37,796 nt of DNA from an uncultured Pseudomonadota bacterium (GTDB lineage Bacteria > Myxococcota_A > UBA796 > SXON01): positions 1-37,796 of the forward strand of contig CAIXRH010000027.1 of the NCBI GenBank assembly GCA_903921785.1, given 5' to 3'. Numbering within the stretch: position 1 is the stretch's first letter; the number at the start of each line of letters is the position of its first letter. The notes below the pieces were generated by a model. The model did no database searches. It was not told where the DNA came from and saw only the letters and a list, made by a program, of their open reading frames with translations. Positions 1-6,547 of this stretch are shown here, piece after piece. Position numbers and translations under genes: made by a program.

Positions 1-17
1 GGGGCGCCGCGGCGCGA

Positions 18-575
18 CTACTTGGGGGCGGCCGGAGGAGCGGCGGCGGGAGCCGGCGCGGCGGCGGGGGCCGCGGCCGGGGCGCGGAGGGTGCCGTCGA
101 CGTAGGCGAGGACTTCCCACGCCTGGTCGTCGGTGAGGCCGAGCGGCGCCATGGCGGTGCCCGCGATGCCGTTCATGATGATCCAGTGCTTGACGCCCAC
201 GGAGGTGGCGTCCCAGCGCTCGTTCCAGGTGAACTGGGCCGGCTTCTGGGGGAGGGCCGCGCCGGCGACGCCGTCGCCCGCGCCCTTCTCGCCGTGGCAG
301 GTCGCGCACTTCATCCACTGAGCCTTGCCGGCCTCGATGGCGGCGGGGTCGCCGGCCTTCGGGTTGGTGGCGGCGTCGACGCCGGCGGCCTTGGCCTTCT
401 CGTAGGCGGCCTTCGCGAGGTCGTCCGGAGTGTAGGGGCCCGTGGGGGCCGGGGCGGCGACCGGGGGCGGCGCGGGCGGGGGGGTGACCTCGGCGGGCTT
501 GGGCTCTTCCTTCGGCGCGGGGGGCGCGGTGGTGCCGCAAGCGTTGAGGGAGAGCAGAGCGAGAAGGGTGACCAT
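18..575 (-). CDS. Mono-heme cytochrome c lipoprotein
   Basis: A 185-residue predicted lipoprotein carrying one class I cytochrome c domain. The N-terminus is a very short signal with lipobox LNAC (Cys13), then a Pro/Ala/Glu-rich linker to about residue 50. The heme motif CATCH lies near residue 91, and a Met in GTAMAPLG is the likely sixth heme ligand. The C-terminus is an Ala/Pro repeat tail. The start is supported by GAGG about five bases upstream of ATG. The role is presumably electron transfer at a membrane surface, either periplasmic or on the inner leaflet of the outer membrane. The redox partner is not evident, since no oxidase or reductase gene is adjacent. The signal lacks basic residues after Met, so an undetected upstream start is possible. 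Confidence 0.85.
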   Translation of the reverse strand: MVTLLALLSLNACGTTAPPAPKEEPKPAEVTPPPAPPPVAAPAPTGPYTPDDLAKAAYEKAKAAGVDAATNPKAGDPAAIEAGKAQWMKCATCHGEKGAGDGVAGAALPQKPAQFTWNERWDATSVGVKHWIIMNGIAGTAMAPLGLTDDQAWEVLAYVDGTLRAPAAAPAAAPAPAAAPPAAPK

Positions 576-656
576 GTGGACCTCGAAGAAGCGCCGCGCG
601 TCTACCCCAGCTCTTGACGCTGCGCCACCGTCCCGAGGGTGAGGAATTTGACCCCT

Positions 657-848
657 TCAGACATGGCCCACCGGCCTGAGCTGGTACATCGCCGACATAA
701 GCGCGTTGAACGCGTCTTCCTCGGTGACGATATCCTGACGATCCTCCACCACGGCGAGCACCTCCGCGATGGAGTAGCTGCGCAGGGTGGCCAGCGCGGC
801 TTCTTCCGCGATGATCTCAGCGGCCGACGCTTCGTCGAACTTGAACAT
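657..848 (-). CDS. Small acidic hypothetical protein (63 aa)
   Basis: A short ORF starting at ATG (848) with a GGGGA stretch just upstream. The product is acidic and predicted helical, beginning MFKFDEASAAEII and ending RPVGHV. I do not recognise a family. It lies between the cytochrome c lipoprotein on the same strand and a divergent lipoprotein, with about 100 bp to each. Third positions are GC-rich and the amino-acid composition is normal for a protein, which favours a real gene over a shadow frame, but the short length keeps this tentative. Confidence 0.45.
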   Translation of the reverse strand: MFKFDEASAAEIIAEEAALATLRSYSIAEVLAVVEDRQDIVTEEDAFNALMSAMYQLRPVGHV

Positions 849-947
849 GGGTCCCCAGGGGTGAGGCAGCCTATCCGGTCCCACGGGGGGCGGCGGACCG
901 CGGCGGGGCACCGGGTGCGCGGGCGCGCGGCACGCTACGGTTTGCCG

Positions 948-1409
948 ATGTTCACGCTGCTCCTGCTGGTCTCCGCCTGCGTCCACGATCCCGAGCCCGC
1001 GGCGCCGGTCGCATCCCCCGCACCGGTCGCGGCGGCGGGGGAGGCGGCGGCGACGGCGCCCACTGCCCAGGAAGAAGCGTCGACCGACGCCGAACGGCCA
1101 AGCGGCTTCCTCCCGCCGCTCCCCGTAGGCCCGGCGCGCGACCCCGGGTTCTCGATGCCCGTCAGCGCGCGGATCGAGGGCCCGACGACCGCGGGGGAGT
1201 GTTCGGCCGACGCCGATTGCGCGATGGCGGGCTGCTCCCACGAAGTGTGCGTCGCCGCGCCGAACGCCGCCCGGATCGTCACCACCTGTGAGGTGCTGCC
1301 CGCGTTCGACGATCTCAAGGCGTGTACCTGCCAATCCGGCGAGTGCCGGTGGGTGCATGAGCCGGGGGCGCGCGGGCTGCTGAAGCCCGGGGTGATCCTC
1401 CCTCGCTGA
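948..1409 (+). CDS. Eight-cysteine-cluster lipoprotein
   Basis: A 153-residue predicted lipoprotein with signal MFTLLLLVSAC (lipobox VSAC, Cys11) and an Ala/Pro/Glu-rich linker to about residue 60. The C-terminal domain has exactly eight Cys in the spacing CSADADC, AGC, EVC, TTC, KACTC, GEC, ending in RW. This matches the eight-cysteine-cluster domain seen in deltaproteobacterial secreted proteins, which is presumably disulfide-stabilised. The function of that domain is unknown. The ATG at 948 is chosen because it places the lipobox correctly, whereas an upstream in-frame start would bury the signal. Confidence 0.75.
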   Translation: MFTLLLLVSACVHDPEPAAPVASPAPVAAAGEAAATAPTAQEEASTDAERPSGFLPPLPVGPARDPGFSMPVSARIEGPTTAGECSADADCAMAGCSHEVCVAAPNAARIVTTCEVLPAFDDLKACTCQSGECRWVHEPGARGLLKPGVILPR

Positions 1410-1861
1410 GCGTCGCGCAGGCGAGGGCAGGGGAGACTCAGGGTTCCCCCTCCCGTCTCGGCAGGACCGTCGCGAGCCAAGACCGACGTCGGCGCGCGGA
1501 GGTCGGCGGAGAGGGGACCGGAGCGGGCGTCCCGGCCGCCGAGCGCCGAGGGTTGTGCCGGCTCGCGAGGGTGGAGAAGGGCCGGGAGGGGGGACAACCA
1601 AGGTTCAAAAGGTCATTCTGTCGGTGCGCCGCTCGCCCTCCGGCTGCCTGGGTGAGGCGCGGTGACCCCCTCGTGGCCTGGCTGGAGACGACGCTTTCCG
1701 TGCGCGCCTCCACCGTTGCCTTCGCGGACGAGCCACCCGCGTTGATCTCCGTCACCGACACGGCGCCCTTGCCGAAGTCTTCGTTCCGGTTGACGAGCGT
1801 CTCCTGAAAGCGCGGGCCGCAGCGACCCGCGAGCGGGAGGGTGAGCCTGCGCGTGCGGGTC
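1410..1861. other. Gene-poor stretch with a decayed coding fragment
   Basis: No complete gene is visible. On the minus strand about 1665-1830 reads as coding-like sequence (for example LVNRNEDFGKGAVSVTE) with strong G/C third positions but no start codon. Downstream of it the frame loses coding character, so it is probably the remnant of a truncated gene of unknown identity. The stretch also holds one copy of the GGCTCGCGAGG repeat (1560-1590) and an inverted match to its core at 1471-1478. Confidence 0.3.
1560..1590 (+). repeat. GGCTCGCGAGG dispersed repeat, copy 1
   Basis: This repeat has the core GGCTCGCGAGG followed by a G/A-rich stretch and GGGCCGGGAGG. Two further copies occur at about 22958-22990 and 36554-36584. 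The reverse complement of the core also appears at 1471-1478, so this copy sits in an inverted pair about 80 bp apart. The function is unknown. Confidence 0.5.
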
Positions 1862-1863
1862 GA

Positions 1864-1970
1864 CGTCGGAACAGGTTCGAACGTTCTGCGTCGCTCCGAA
1901 CCCCGCTGGGCGGGGCCAGCTCGATAGGTTCAATGGGGAGATCGTATCCTCTGGCGTCGGGGCGTGAGGG
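1864..1970 (-). repeat. Palindromic cassette element, copy A (body only)
   Basis: This is the most diverged copy of the repeated element. It keeps GGAACAGGTTCGAAC (about 1868-1882), the central stem-loop, CTCGATAG and the outer box GTTCAAT (1928-1934), plus the following ATCGT and GGGGCG tail. It has no terminator or TGGTGGGGG box on its left side, so it is either the decayed or the terminal member of the array. It is followed after about 100 bp by DUF4160/DUF2442 module copy 1, just as copy F is followed by module copy 2. Confidence 0.75.
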
Positions 1971-2030
1971 ATGAGGCCGGTCTCCACCGTGCGGGCCTGA
2001 GCTTGCTGGCCGACGCCCGGTCCTCGTCGT

Positions 2031-2052
2031 CATATGCTGTCGACCGCATATG
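2031..2052. promoter_or_regulatory. Decayed operator palindrome upstream of DUF4160 copy 1
   Basis: An inverted repeat with 7-bp arms CATATGC and GCATATG around eight bases, ending 22 bp before the GTG at 2075. It corresponds to the twin palindromes in front of the intact copy at 14818-14852. The second palindrome there is no longer symmetrical here, consistent with decay of this module. Confidence 0.5.
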
Positions 2053-2074
2053 GTGTCTGCGCTAGATTGACGCC

Positions 2075-2634
2075 GTGCCCCGGCTGGCCTCCTTCGACGG
2101 AGTCGACATCTACATGTACTTCAAGGACCACGCGCGCCGCACGTCCACGCCTTCCACGGCGACGATGAGGTCCTCGTGGTCATCCCGGACGGCTCCGTCT
2201 ACGCGGGCTCCGACGGCACCCGGGGGGTCGCGGACATCTCGCGCGACCTGGAAGGAGCGCTGGGAGCGCTCGCCGATCCCGAGCTGTGGAAGCTGGCCCA
2301 CGTCGAGCGGGGAGTGGTGACGTGGAACGACGAGTTGGACCTCGCGCCTGAGCTTCTCTACGCCCGCGTCCATGAACTCGACCCGCCTCAGACCGGCGAG
2401 GACGTGACGGCCTACCCGCTCGTCGTCACGATGCGCGAGCTCCGCGCGTTCGCTGGGCGGTCGCAGGTCGAGGTGGCCGAGGCGATGGGAGTCGCCCAGG
2501 CCGAGGTGTCCCGCCTCGAAGGTCGCGCGGACACCAAGCTCTCCACCATCGTGCGCTACGTGAAGGCGCTCGGCGGCGAGGTGGAGGTGGTGGCGCGCTT
2601 CGGGGATCGGTCGCTGCGGCTGCACATCGGGTGA
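2075..2634 (+). pseudogene. Frameshifted and deletion-fused DUF4160/DUF2442-HTH module, copy 1
   Basis: This is a degenerate copy of the two-gene module at 14860-15578. The DUF4160-like part starts at GTG 2075 (PRLASFDGVDIYMYFKDH). It then shifts frame because one base is missing near 2130-2135 relative to the intact copy. The original frame resumes around 2176 (VIPDGSVYAGS) and jumps directly into the DUF2442 part (DGTRGVADI), so the end of DUF4160 and the start of DUF2442, about 165 bp, have been deleted. The C-terminal HTH (about 2425-2634, with RSQVEVAEAMGVAQAEVSRLEG) is intact and nearly identical to the other copy. A product from ATG 2176 (152 aa) that keeps the DNA-binding part could still be made. 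Confidence 0.75.
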
Positions 2635-2652
2635 GCGACGCGTGGCTCCGGC

Positions 2653-2673
2653 GGCGCGTTTCAGGAACGCGCC
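2653..2673. terminator. Hairpin after module copy 1
   Basis: A perfect 8-bp stem (GGCGCGTT / AACGCGCC) with a 5-base loop, 19 bp downstream of the stop at 2634. There is no clear T tract on the plus strand, so it may be a weak terminator or an mRNA 3' end hairpin. Confidence 0.4.
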
Positions 2674-2688
2674 TCGACCCTCGCCTGT

Positions 2689-2893
2689 GCTTGAACTCTG
2701 GAAGCCCTCATCTCTCGGTGAAAAAACGCGAAACGCCCGCCTCCGCTCACGGCGAAAACGGGCGCTTCTCGGTATGGTGGGGGTTGTTCGAACAGGTTCG
2801 AACTTTGTGCCTCGCTCCGAACGCCGAAGAGCGGGGCCAGTTCGATAGGTTCAATGGGGGGATCGTGCCTTCGAGCCTCGGGGCGCGGGTGGG
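2689..2893 (-). repeat. Cassette element, copy B (full)
   Basis: A complete element, described left to right on the plus strand: box GCTTGAACTC (2689), terminator hairpin (2721-2764), TGGTGGGGG (2775-2783), the palindromic body, and the GGGGCGCGGGTGGG tail. The body runs from GTTGTTCGAAC (2783-2793) through spacer AGGT, inner box TCGAACT, stem GCCTCGCTC / GAGCGGGGC, inner box AGTTCGA and spacer TAG to outer box GTTCAAT (2849-2855). The left 95 bp are about 88% identical by eye to the flank of the tRNA-Leu gene at 17342-17437. The element separates DUF4160 copy 1 from the AbiE pair. Confidence 0.85.
2721..2764 (-). terminator. Minus-strand intrinsic terminator in element B
   Basis: Read on the minus strand, the stem CGCCCG / CGGGCG is followed by TTTCGCG and a run of six T. 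It is almost the same as the terminator 3' of tRNA-Leu at 17374-17418. Confidence 0.75.
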
Positions 2894-2952
2894 ACGGGGG
2901 CTGGTCGCCTCCACCTCGCGAGCAGCGGAGCAAGACGCTTGCGATTGAATTC

Positions 2953-2978
2953 GCAGGTGATTACACTAAACTACCTGC
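2953..2978. promoter_or_regulatory. Inverted repeat upstream of abiEi-like gene
   Basis: Arms GCAGGT and ACCTGC separated by 14 A/T-rich bases, ending 10 bp before the ATG at 2989. A TATAAG box follows immediately. AbiEi-type antitoxins are known to repress their own operon by binding inverted repeats, so this is a plausible operator. That assignment is inference from position and symmetry. Confidence 0.5.
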
Positions 2979-2988
2979 ATATAAGAAC

Positions 2989-3597
2989 ATGCTGGACGTT
3001 CCCAACAACACCGAACTCCTCCTCTCCATCGCCCGGAAGCATGGGCTCGTGCGTGCGCGGGACGCGGTCGCGGCCCATGTCCCGCAGGTGGTGCTCACCC
3101 GGCTGGTGCGAAGCGGGAAGCTCGAGCGTGTCGCCCGCGGGGTCTATGCCCTCCCGGGCGCTGCGCTGGGCGACGGGAGCTCGTTGGGCGTGGTCGCGGT
3201 GCGCATCCCAGGCGCCGTGGTGTGCCTGGCATCGGCCCTGCAGGTCCATGGACTCTCGACGTGGATCACGCCGGAGGTCTGGGTGGCGGTGGAACAGCAC
3301 CGACGCCCGCCGAGGCTGGACTGGCCGCCCCTTCACGTCGTGTACACGAGCGCCGCCCTGCTGAGCGCGGGCATCGAACAGCGAGTGATCGGCGGGGCGA
3401 CGGTGACCCTCACGAACCCCGCGCGCACGGTTGCGGACTGCTTCAAGTGGCGCTCCACGGTCGGTCTCGACGTCGCGGTGGAGTCACTCCGGGGGTACCT
3501 GGCGGCGTACCCCGGCGGCCGCGACCAGCTCCGGCGCATGGCCGAGCTCTGCCGGGTCTCCAGGGTGATGCGCCCCTACCTGGAAGCCCTACAATGA
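2989..3597 (+). CDS. AbiEi-like type IV antitoxin / transcriptional autorepressor
   Basis: A 202-residue protein with an N-terminal winged-helix region of the AbiEi type (about residues 5-50: ARKHGLVRARDAV, then LTRLVRSGKLERVARGVYAL) and the typical C-terminal domain with LASALQVHGLSTW and NPARTVADCFKW. In the AbiE family the antitoxin counters the AbiEii nucleotidyltransferase without direct binding and represses the operon. The start at ATG 2989 is preferred over upstream in-frame codons because it begins just after the inverted repeat and TATAAG box. The stop overlaps the AbiEii start by four bases (ATGA), indicating translational coupling. The pair sits alone between elements B and C. Confidence 0.88.
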   Translation: MLDVPNNTELLLSIARKHGLVRARDAVAAHVPQVVLTRLVRSGKLERVARGVYALPGAALGDGSSLGVVAVRIPGAVVCLASALQVHGLSTWITPEVWVAVEQHRRPPRLDWPPLHVVYTSAALLSAGIEQRVIGGATVTLTNPARTVADCFKWRSTVGLDVAVESLRGYLAAYPGGRDQLRRMAELCRVSRVMRPYLEALQ

Positions 3598-4670
3598 CCA
3601 CGAACATCTCCGCGTCCGTGTTCGCGCGCCTCAAGAACTGGGCTGTCGCCAACCGGCAGGACCTTCAGTACGTGCTCTTCCGCTACGCGAACGAGCGCTT
3701 CCTGTACAGGCTGTCGGCGGTACCCGAGTCGCGTGCGTTCGTGCTGAAGGGCGCCACGATGTTCCTCGTCTGGGCGGGCGCACCCCACCGTGCCACCAAG
3801 GACATCGATCTGCTCGGGTTCGGGGATGCGTCCCCTGAGCGCCTCGTCGCCCTGTTCCGGCGCATCGCCGCAGTGCCTTGTGAGGAGGACGGGGTCGTGT
3901 TTGACACCGAGCGCGTTGTGTCAGCACCCATCCGGGAAGGCCTCGAGTACGGCGGGGTGCGGGTGACGGTCCGCGGGCGACTCGCAAGGGCGGCGCTCGC
4001 CGTCCAGGTGGACATCGGATTCGGCGATGTGGTGGACCCGGCGCCGGTGAACATCGAGCTCCCGACGATGCTGTCGCTCGTCGCTCCTCGCCTGCGCGCG
4101 TACCCCCGAGAGGTCGTGCTGGCCGAGAAGCTCCAGGCCATGGTCAACCTGGGCCGAGAGAACAGCCGGATGAAGGACTTCTACGACGTTTGGCTCCTCC
4201 TACGGACGGTCTCCTTCGACGAGCGGCTGGACCAGGCCATCGGGTCCACCTTTGCACGTCGACGCACGCCGCTCCCGGAGTCGATGCCGGACGCATTCTC
4301 GGACGCCTTCGCGGCGGATGCTTCCAAGCTGGTCCAGTGGACCGCGTTCCTCCGGAGGTCGATGAGCGCTGAGCGCCCGGAGCTCCCCGACGTGATCTCC
4401 GCGATCCGGGATGGCCTTTGGCCCGTGCTCCAAGCCGAGCGCGCGCGCGCCGTTCCGCTCGCCGGAGTTGCGCAGCACCTTCGAGAGAGGGAAGGTGACG
4501 TTGAAGCCGAACGGACGGTGGCCGGGCTCGTTTCTTTCTTGGGCCCGGACGGCCAGAGATGGGTTGAGCGCGGGGTGCTCCGGGACGGGAACCTGGCTCG
4601 CGACGAGGCGCTTGCCGAGTTGACGCGGCTCTCGCAGGAGATGGGGCTCTACGACGATCAAGGGGAGTAG
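3594..4670 (+). CDS. AbiEii-like nucleotidyltransferase toxin
   Basis: A 358-residue AbiEii-family protein. Visible motifs are the nucleotidyltransferase signature with KGAT (Gly53) followed by DID (Asp70/Asp72), a further acidic strand QVDIGFGD, the EKLQAM motif, and RMKDFYDVWLL. These correspond to family motifs I-IV. Family members transfer nucleotides to RNA, including tRNA acceptor ends in characterised homologues, and cause reversible growth arrest or phage abortive infection. The C-terminus continues with a charged region (about 260-358) that appears longer than in compact members. Its start overlaps the antitoxin stop. The position next to repeats carrying a tRNA CCA end is curious but may be coincidence. 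Confidence 0.88.
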   Translation: MTTNISASVFARLKNWAVANRQDLQYVLFRYANERFLYRLSAVPESRAFVLKGATMFLVWAGAPHRATKDIDLLGFGDASPERLVALFRRIAAVPCEEDGVVFDTERVVSAPIREGLEYGGVRVTVRGRLARAALAVQVDIGFGDVVDPAPVNIELPTMLSLVAPRLRAYPREVVLAEKLQAMVNLGRENSRMKDFYDVWLLLRTVSFDERLDQAIGSTFARRRTPLPESMPDAFSDAFAADASKLVQWTAFLRRSMSAERPELPDVISAIRDGLWPVLQAERARAVPLAGVAQHLREREGDVEAERTVAGLVSFLGPDGQRWVERGVLRDGNLARDEALAELTRLSQEMGLYDDQGE

Positions 4671-4712
4671 CCGTGAAGCACGTGCTTCGAACCGGACGCG
4701 CACCACCGGTGA

Positions 4713-4914
4713 GACTTGAACTCCCCGGCCCGCCTCAAACCAGCAAAACGTCGAACCCCCGCTCCCGGACGCGCCGAAAACGGGGGTTCAATCGATGGTG
4801 GGGGTTGTTCGAACAGGTTCGAACTTTGTGCCTCGCTCCGAACGCCGAAGAGCGGGGCCAGTTCGGCAGGTTCAATGGGGCGATCGTGCCTTCGAGCCTC
4901 GGGGCGCGGGTGGG
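4713..4914 (-). repeat. Cassette element, copy C (full)
   Basis: A full element with GAGACTTGAACTC (4711-4723), terminator (4753-4789), TGGTGGGGG (4796-4804), body GTTGTTCGAAC to GTTCAAT (4804-4876) and tail to 4914. The body is nearly identical to copy B, but the terminator differs in sequence while keeping a perfect 9-bp stem. The left box matches 13 bases of the tRNA-Leu T arm (GAGACTTGAACTC). It closes the AbiE cassette. Confidence 0.85.
4753..4789 (-). terminator. Minus-strand terminator in element C
   Basis: Stem GAACCCCCG / CGGGGGTTC followed on the minus strand by a T-containing tail (ACGTTTTG). The stem sequence is unrelated to that of element B, but the position and shape are the same. 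Confidence 0.6.
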
Positions 4915-4943
4915 AAGGGCGGGTCCACGAGCTGACCCGACGC

Positions 4944-5473
4944 TCAACCCCACTCCAGGACCGTGACGCTCGACAAAAGCCTGCCATCGCAGGCACATCG
5001 CAGCGTCACGAGCTGGTCGGACGGATGGGACGGCGGTCGGCGCGGTCGGTAGCATTGGAACGTGAGGGAGTCATCTTCGTACCGGGGAGGGGACACGTGC
5101 TCACCCTGGCCTCGCTCCCGCAGCACGACGTCGGCGATCCGCCCGGGGGCGACCACCGCAGTTCGCGCGAACCCCTGCTCCACCGCCATCATCTCAGCGA
5201 ACGAGCACGGGTCGGACAGAAGGCAGGCGCGCAGCAGCCCCGGGGCAAAGCGGGCACAGGCGCCGCTTGGAGTCCGAGGAACAGCTCGCGACCACCATCG
5301 GCCAGCTCCACGGCCCAGAACTCGCCCTCCACCTCCACTTGACCGTCGTAGGCGGTTTGCTCGACCAGGACGATGACGCGGTCGATCGCCGTCGCCCCCA
5401 CCGCGCCGAAGCGCGTCACGTCCAGGCGGCGACGCCAACCTTCCGGCGCCGAGGGGAACCGGTCGGTGCTCAC
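4944..5473 (-). pseudogene. Frameshifted hypothetical gene coupled to vapC
   Basis: It starts at GTG 5473, overlapping the VapC stop by four bases (GTGA). It encodes MSTDRFPSAPEGWRRRLDV and about 65 more plausible residues including GQVEVEGEFWAVELADGG. This frame ends at 5189 after a Cys/Pro/Arg-rich stretch that looks non-coding. The neighbouring frame from about 5250 down to 4944 carries coding-like sequence (LLSDPCSFAEMMAVEQGFA, then APGRIADVVLRERG), so a single frameshift near 5235-5265 probably broke a protein of about 150-170 residues. The family is not recognised. It would be the third gene of the vapBC operon. A 94-aa product (5189-5473) is the alternative reading. Confidence 0.5.
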
Positions 5474-5838
5474 GCGAGCAGGTAGGGAACGACCACACCG
5501 GGCGTTCCTGCCGGAAAGTCCTTCGTGTTGCGTGTCGCGAGTTCGGCGCGATGTACGCGCGCCGTCGCGAAGATGATCGCATCGGGGAGCTTCAACCTAT
5601 GTGAACGCCGCAACTTGACCGCCTCTTCGGCCACTGCCTCGTCGATCGGAAGGAGCTCGAAGATCGAAAGAAAGCCTCGGATGGTCCTCTCCTCCTCCAC
5701 GCCGGCCGCGCCGACCAGCACCTCCATCCAGGTGAGGCGGCTGATGGCTGCATTCCGCGCTTCGCGAAGGTAGGTGCGGGCAGGCTCCGACCCGTTGAGC
5801 GCGTCGATGAGGATGCATGAGTCGAGCACGACGTTCAT
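5470..5838 (-). CDS. VapC-like PIN-domain ribonuclease toxin
   Basis: A 122-residue PIN-domain protein. The expected acidic residues are all present: Asp6 in VVLDSCILIDAL, Glu39 in LTWMEV, Asp86 in LPDAIIFATA, and the ATRNTKDF motif with Asp107. VapC toxins are Mg-dependent endoribonucleases, usually acting on tRNA or rRNA, and are neutralised by VapB. The start ATG (5838) overlaps the stop of the upstream ribbon-helix-helix gene by four bases. The module is on the minus strand, opposite to most cargo genes between elements C and E. Confidence 0.9.
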   Translation of the reverse strand: MNVVLDSCILIDALNGSEPARTYLREARNAAISRLTWMEVLVGAAGVEEERTIRGFLSIFELLPIDEAVAEEAVKLRRSHRLKLPDAIIFATARVHRAELATRNTKDFPAGTPGVVVPYLLA

Positions 5839-6065
5839 CGGTCGTCCCATTCGCCGCGGAGGCGCTCTTGCGCGGCGAGCCCATCGACGGCGCGCGCCTT
5901 CCACAACCCCCAAGCGGCGTCCAGGGCCTCTTCACGGGCGTCATCCGTGTCCAGCAGCTTGGCGACCGCCCGACGCACGGCCTCAGCCCGGCTCACGCCA
6001 CGCGCCTCCCGCCAGGCGTCGAGCGCCGCCAGTTGGTCCTCGGGGAGATCGATGATGGTTCGCAT
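5835..6065 (-). CDS. VapB-like ribbon-helix-helix antitoxin
   Basis: A 76-residue protein beginning MRTIIDLPEDQLAALD, a ribbon-helix-helix DNA-binding N-terminus (strand, then helices through SRAEAVRRAVAKLL). It is followed by an acidic toxin-binding tail with WGLWKARAVDGLAAQERLR. Pairing with the PIN toxin by a four-base overlap fits a VapBC module with autoregulation. The ATG at 6065 lies inside a palindrome that is a likely operator. Confidence 0.88.
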   Translation of the reverse strand: MRTIIDLPEDQLAALDAWREARGVSRAEAVRRAVAKLLDTDDAREEALDAAWGLWKARAVDGLAAQERLRGEWDDR

Positions 6066-6089
6066 GATGTCATCATAGACCGTCATCAT
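6064..6089. promoter_or_regulatory. Likely vapB operator overlapping the start codon
   Basis: The perfect palindrome ATGATGTCATCAT (6064-6076) includes the vapB start codon. Its half GTCATCAT is repeated directly at 6082-6089. Paired short sites of this kind suit tandem binding of ribbon-helix-helix dimers. Binding by VapB is inferred. Confidence 0.55.
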
Positions 6090-6157
6090 TCGCGATGCCA
6101 TCGCGTTCCCATGGCTGTCGCCCGATCCGGTCAGTGCCGCGGCGCGAACCCCGACCA

Positions 6158-6256
6158 GACTTGAACGCTCGCACCGAGCGAGAACCGCCAAAACTTCGAA
6201 CCCCCGCTCCCGGACGCGCCGAAGGCGGGGGTTCTGCGAGAGTGGTGGGGGCGGCG
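6158..6256 (-). repeat. Partial cassette element, copy D (tRNA-end box and terminator only)
   Basis: It contains the box GACTTGAAC (6158), a terminator hairpin (6198-6234) very like that of C, and TGGTGGGGGCGGCG (6243-6256). The last 14 bases are identical to the complement of the tRNA-Leu 3' end including CCA (17427-17440). The palindromic body found in the other copies is absent, and unique sequence follows. It separates vapBC from the next gene group and resembles a bare tRNA 3'-end remnant. Confidence 0.75.
6198..6234 (-). terminator. Minus-strand terminator in element D
   Basis: Stem GAACCCCCG / CGGGGGTTC, 9 bp, followed on the minus strand by AAGTTTTGG. It is oriented as the others. 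Confidence 0.55.
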
Positions 6257-6298
6257 TTGCCGTCGTCATCCGCGGCCGGCGCGACTATGCTGGCCGTC

Positions 6299-6547
6299 AT
6301 GGCATCCAGCTTCCACACCGTCGCGATCGAGGCCCTCAACCTCGGAGAGGCTGACCGGCTCCGGCTGGCGGCCGAGCTGATCGACAGCGTGGAGGGCCCC
6401 GCGGATCCCGCTTGGGAGCGGGCGTGGAGCGCCGAGCTCGACCGGCGAGCTGCCGCTGCGGACGCGCGCGAGCTGAGCGGCGAGCGGCGCGGCATCGCCT
6501 GGTCGGACGTGCGGTCAGGGGTCTTGAAGCGGCTCGCCGAGCGATGA
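6299..6547 (+). CDS. Orphan addiction-module antitoxin component (PF09720/TIGR02574-like)
   Basis: An 82-residue helical protein with the layout of the putative addiction module component family: ALNLGEADRLRLAAELIDSV, then DPAWERAWSAELDRR, then GIAWSDV near the C-terminus. Members normally precede a RelE/ParE toxin gene. Here the next gene, overlapping by four bases (ATGA at 6544), encodes a lipoprotein esterase, so the expected toxin is missing. ATG 6299 is chosen; an in-frame ATG lies a few codons upstream. Confidence 0.75.
   Translation: MASSFHTVAIEALNLGEADRLRLAAELIDSVEGPADPAWERAWSAELDRRAAAADARELSGERRGIAWSDVRSGVLKRLAER

Noticed and set aside
2785-2860. LexA/SOS box suggested by GAAC-n-GTTC spacing in the repeats
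   Set aside because: The spacing between GAAC and GTTC is two bases rather than four, the motif lies inside a larger conserved palindrome, and no SOS gene is adjacent.
2775-2893. Additional tRNA genes on the minus strand at the repeats
   Set aside because: The CCACCA end and T-loop-like GTTCGAAC are present, but there is no matching 5' acceptor strand (GGGGGTT) or anticodon arm at tRNA spacing.
2661-2933. Protein-coding frames spanning the repeat bodies on both strands
   Set aside because: Similar frames recur at every copy because the DNA is repeated. They cross the terminator and palindrome, and they have no coding support or start signals.
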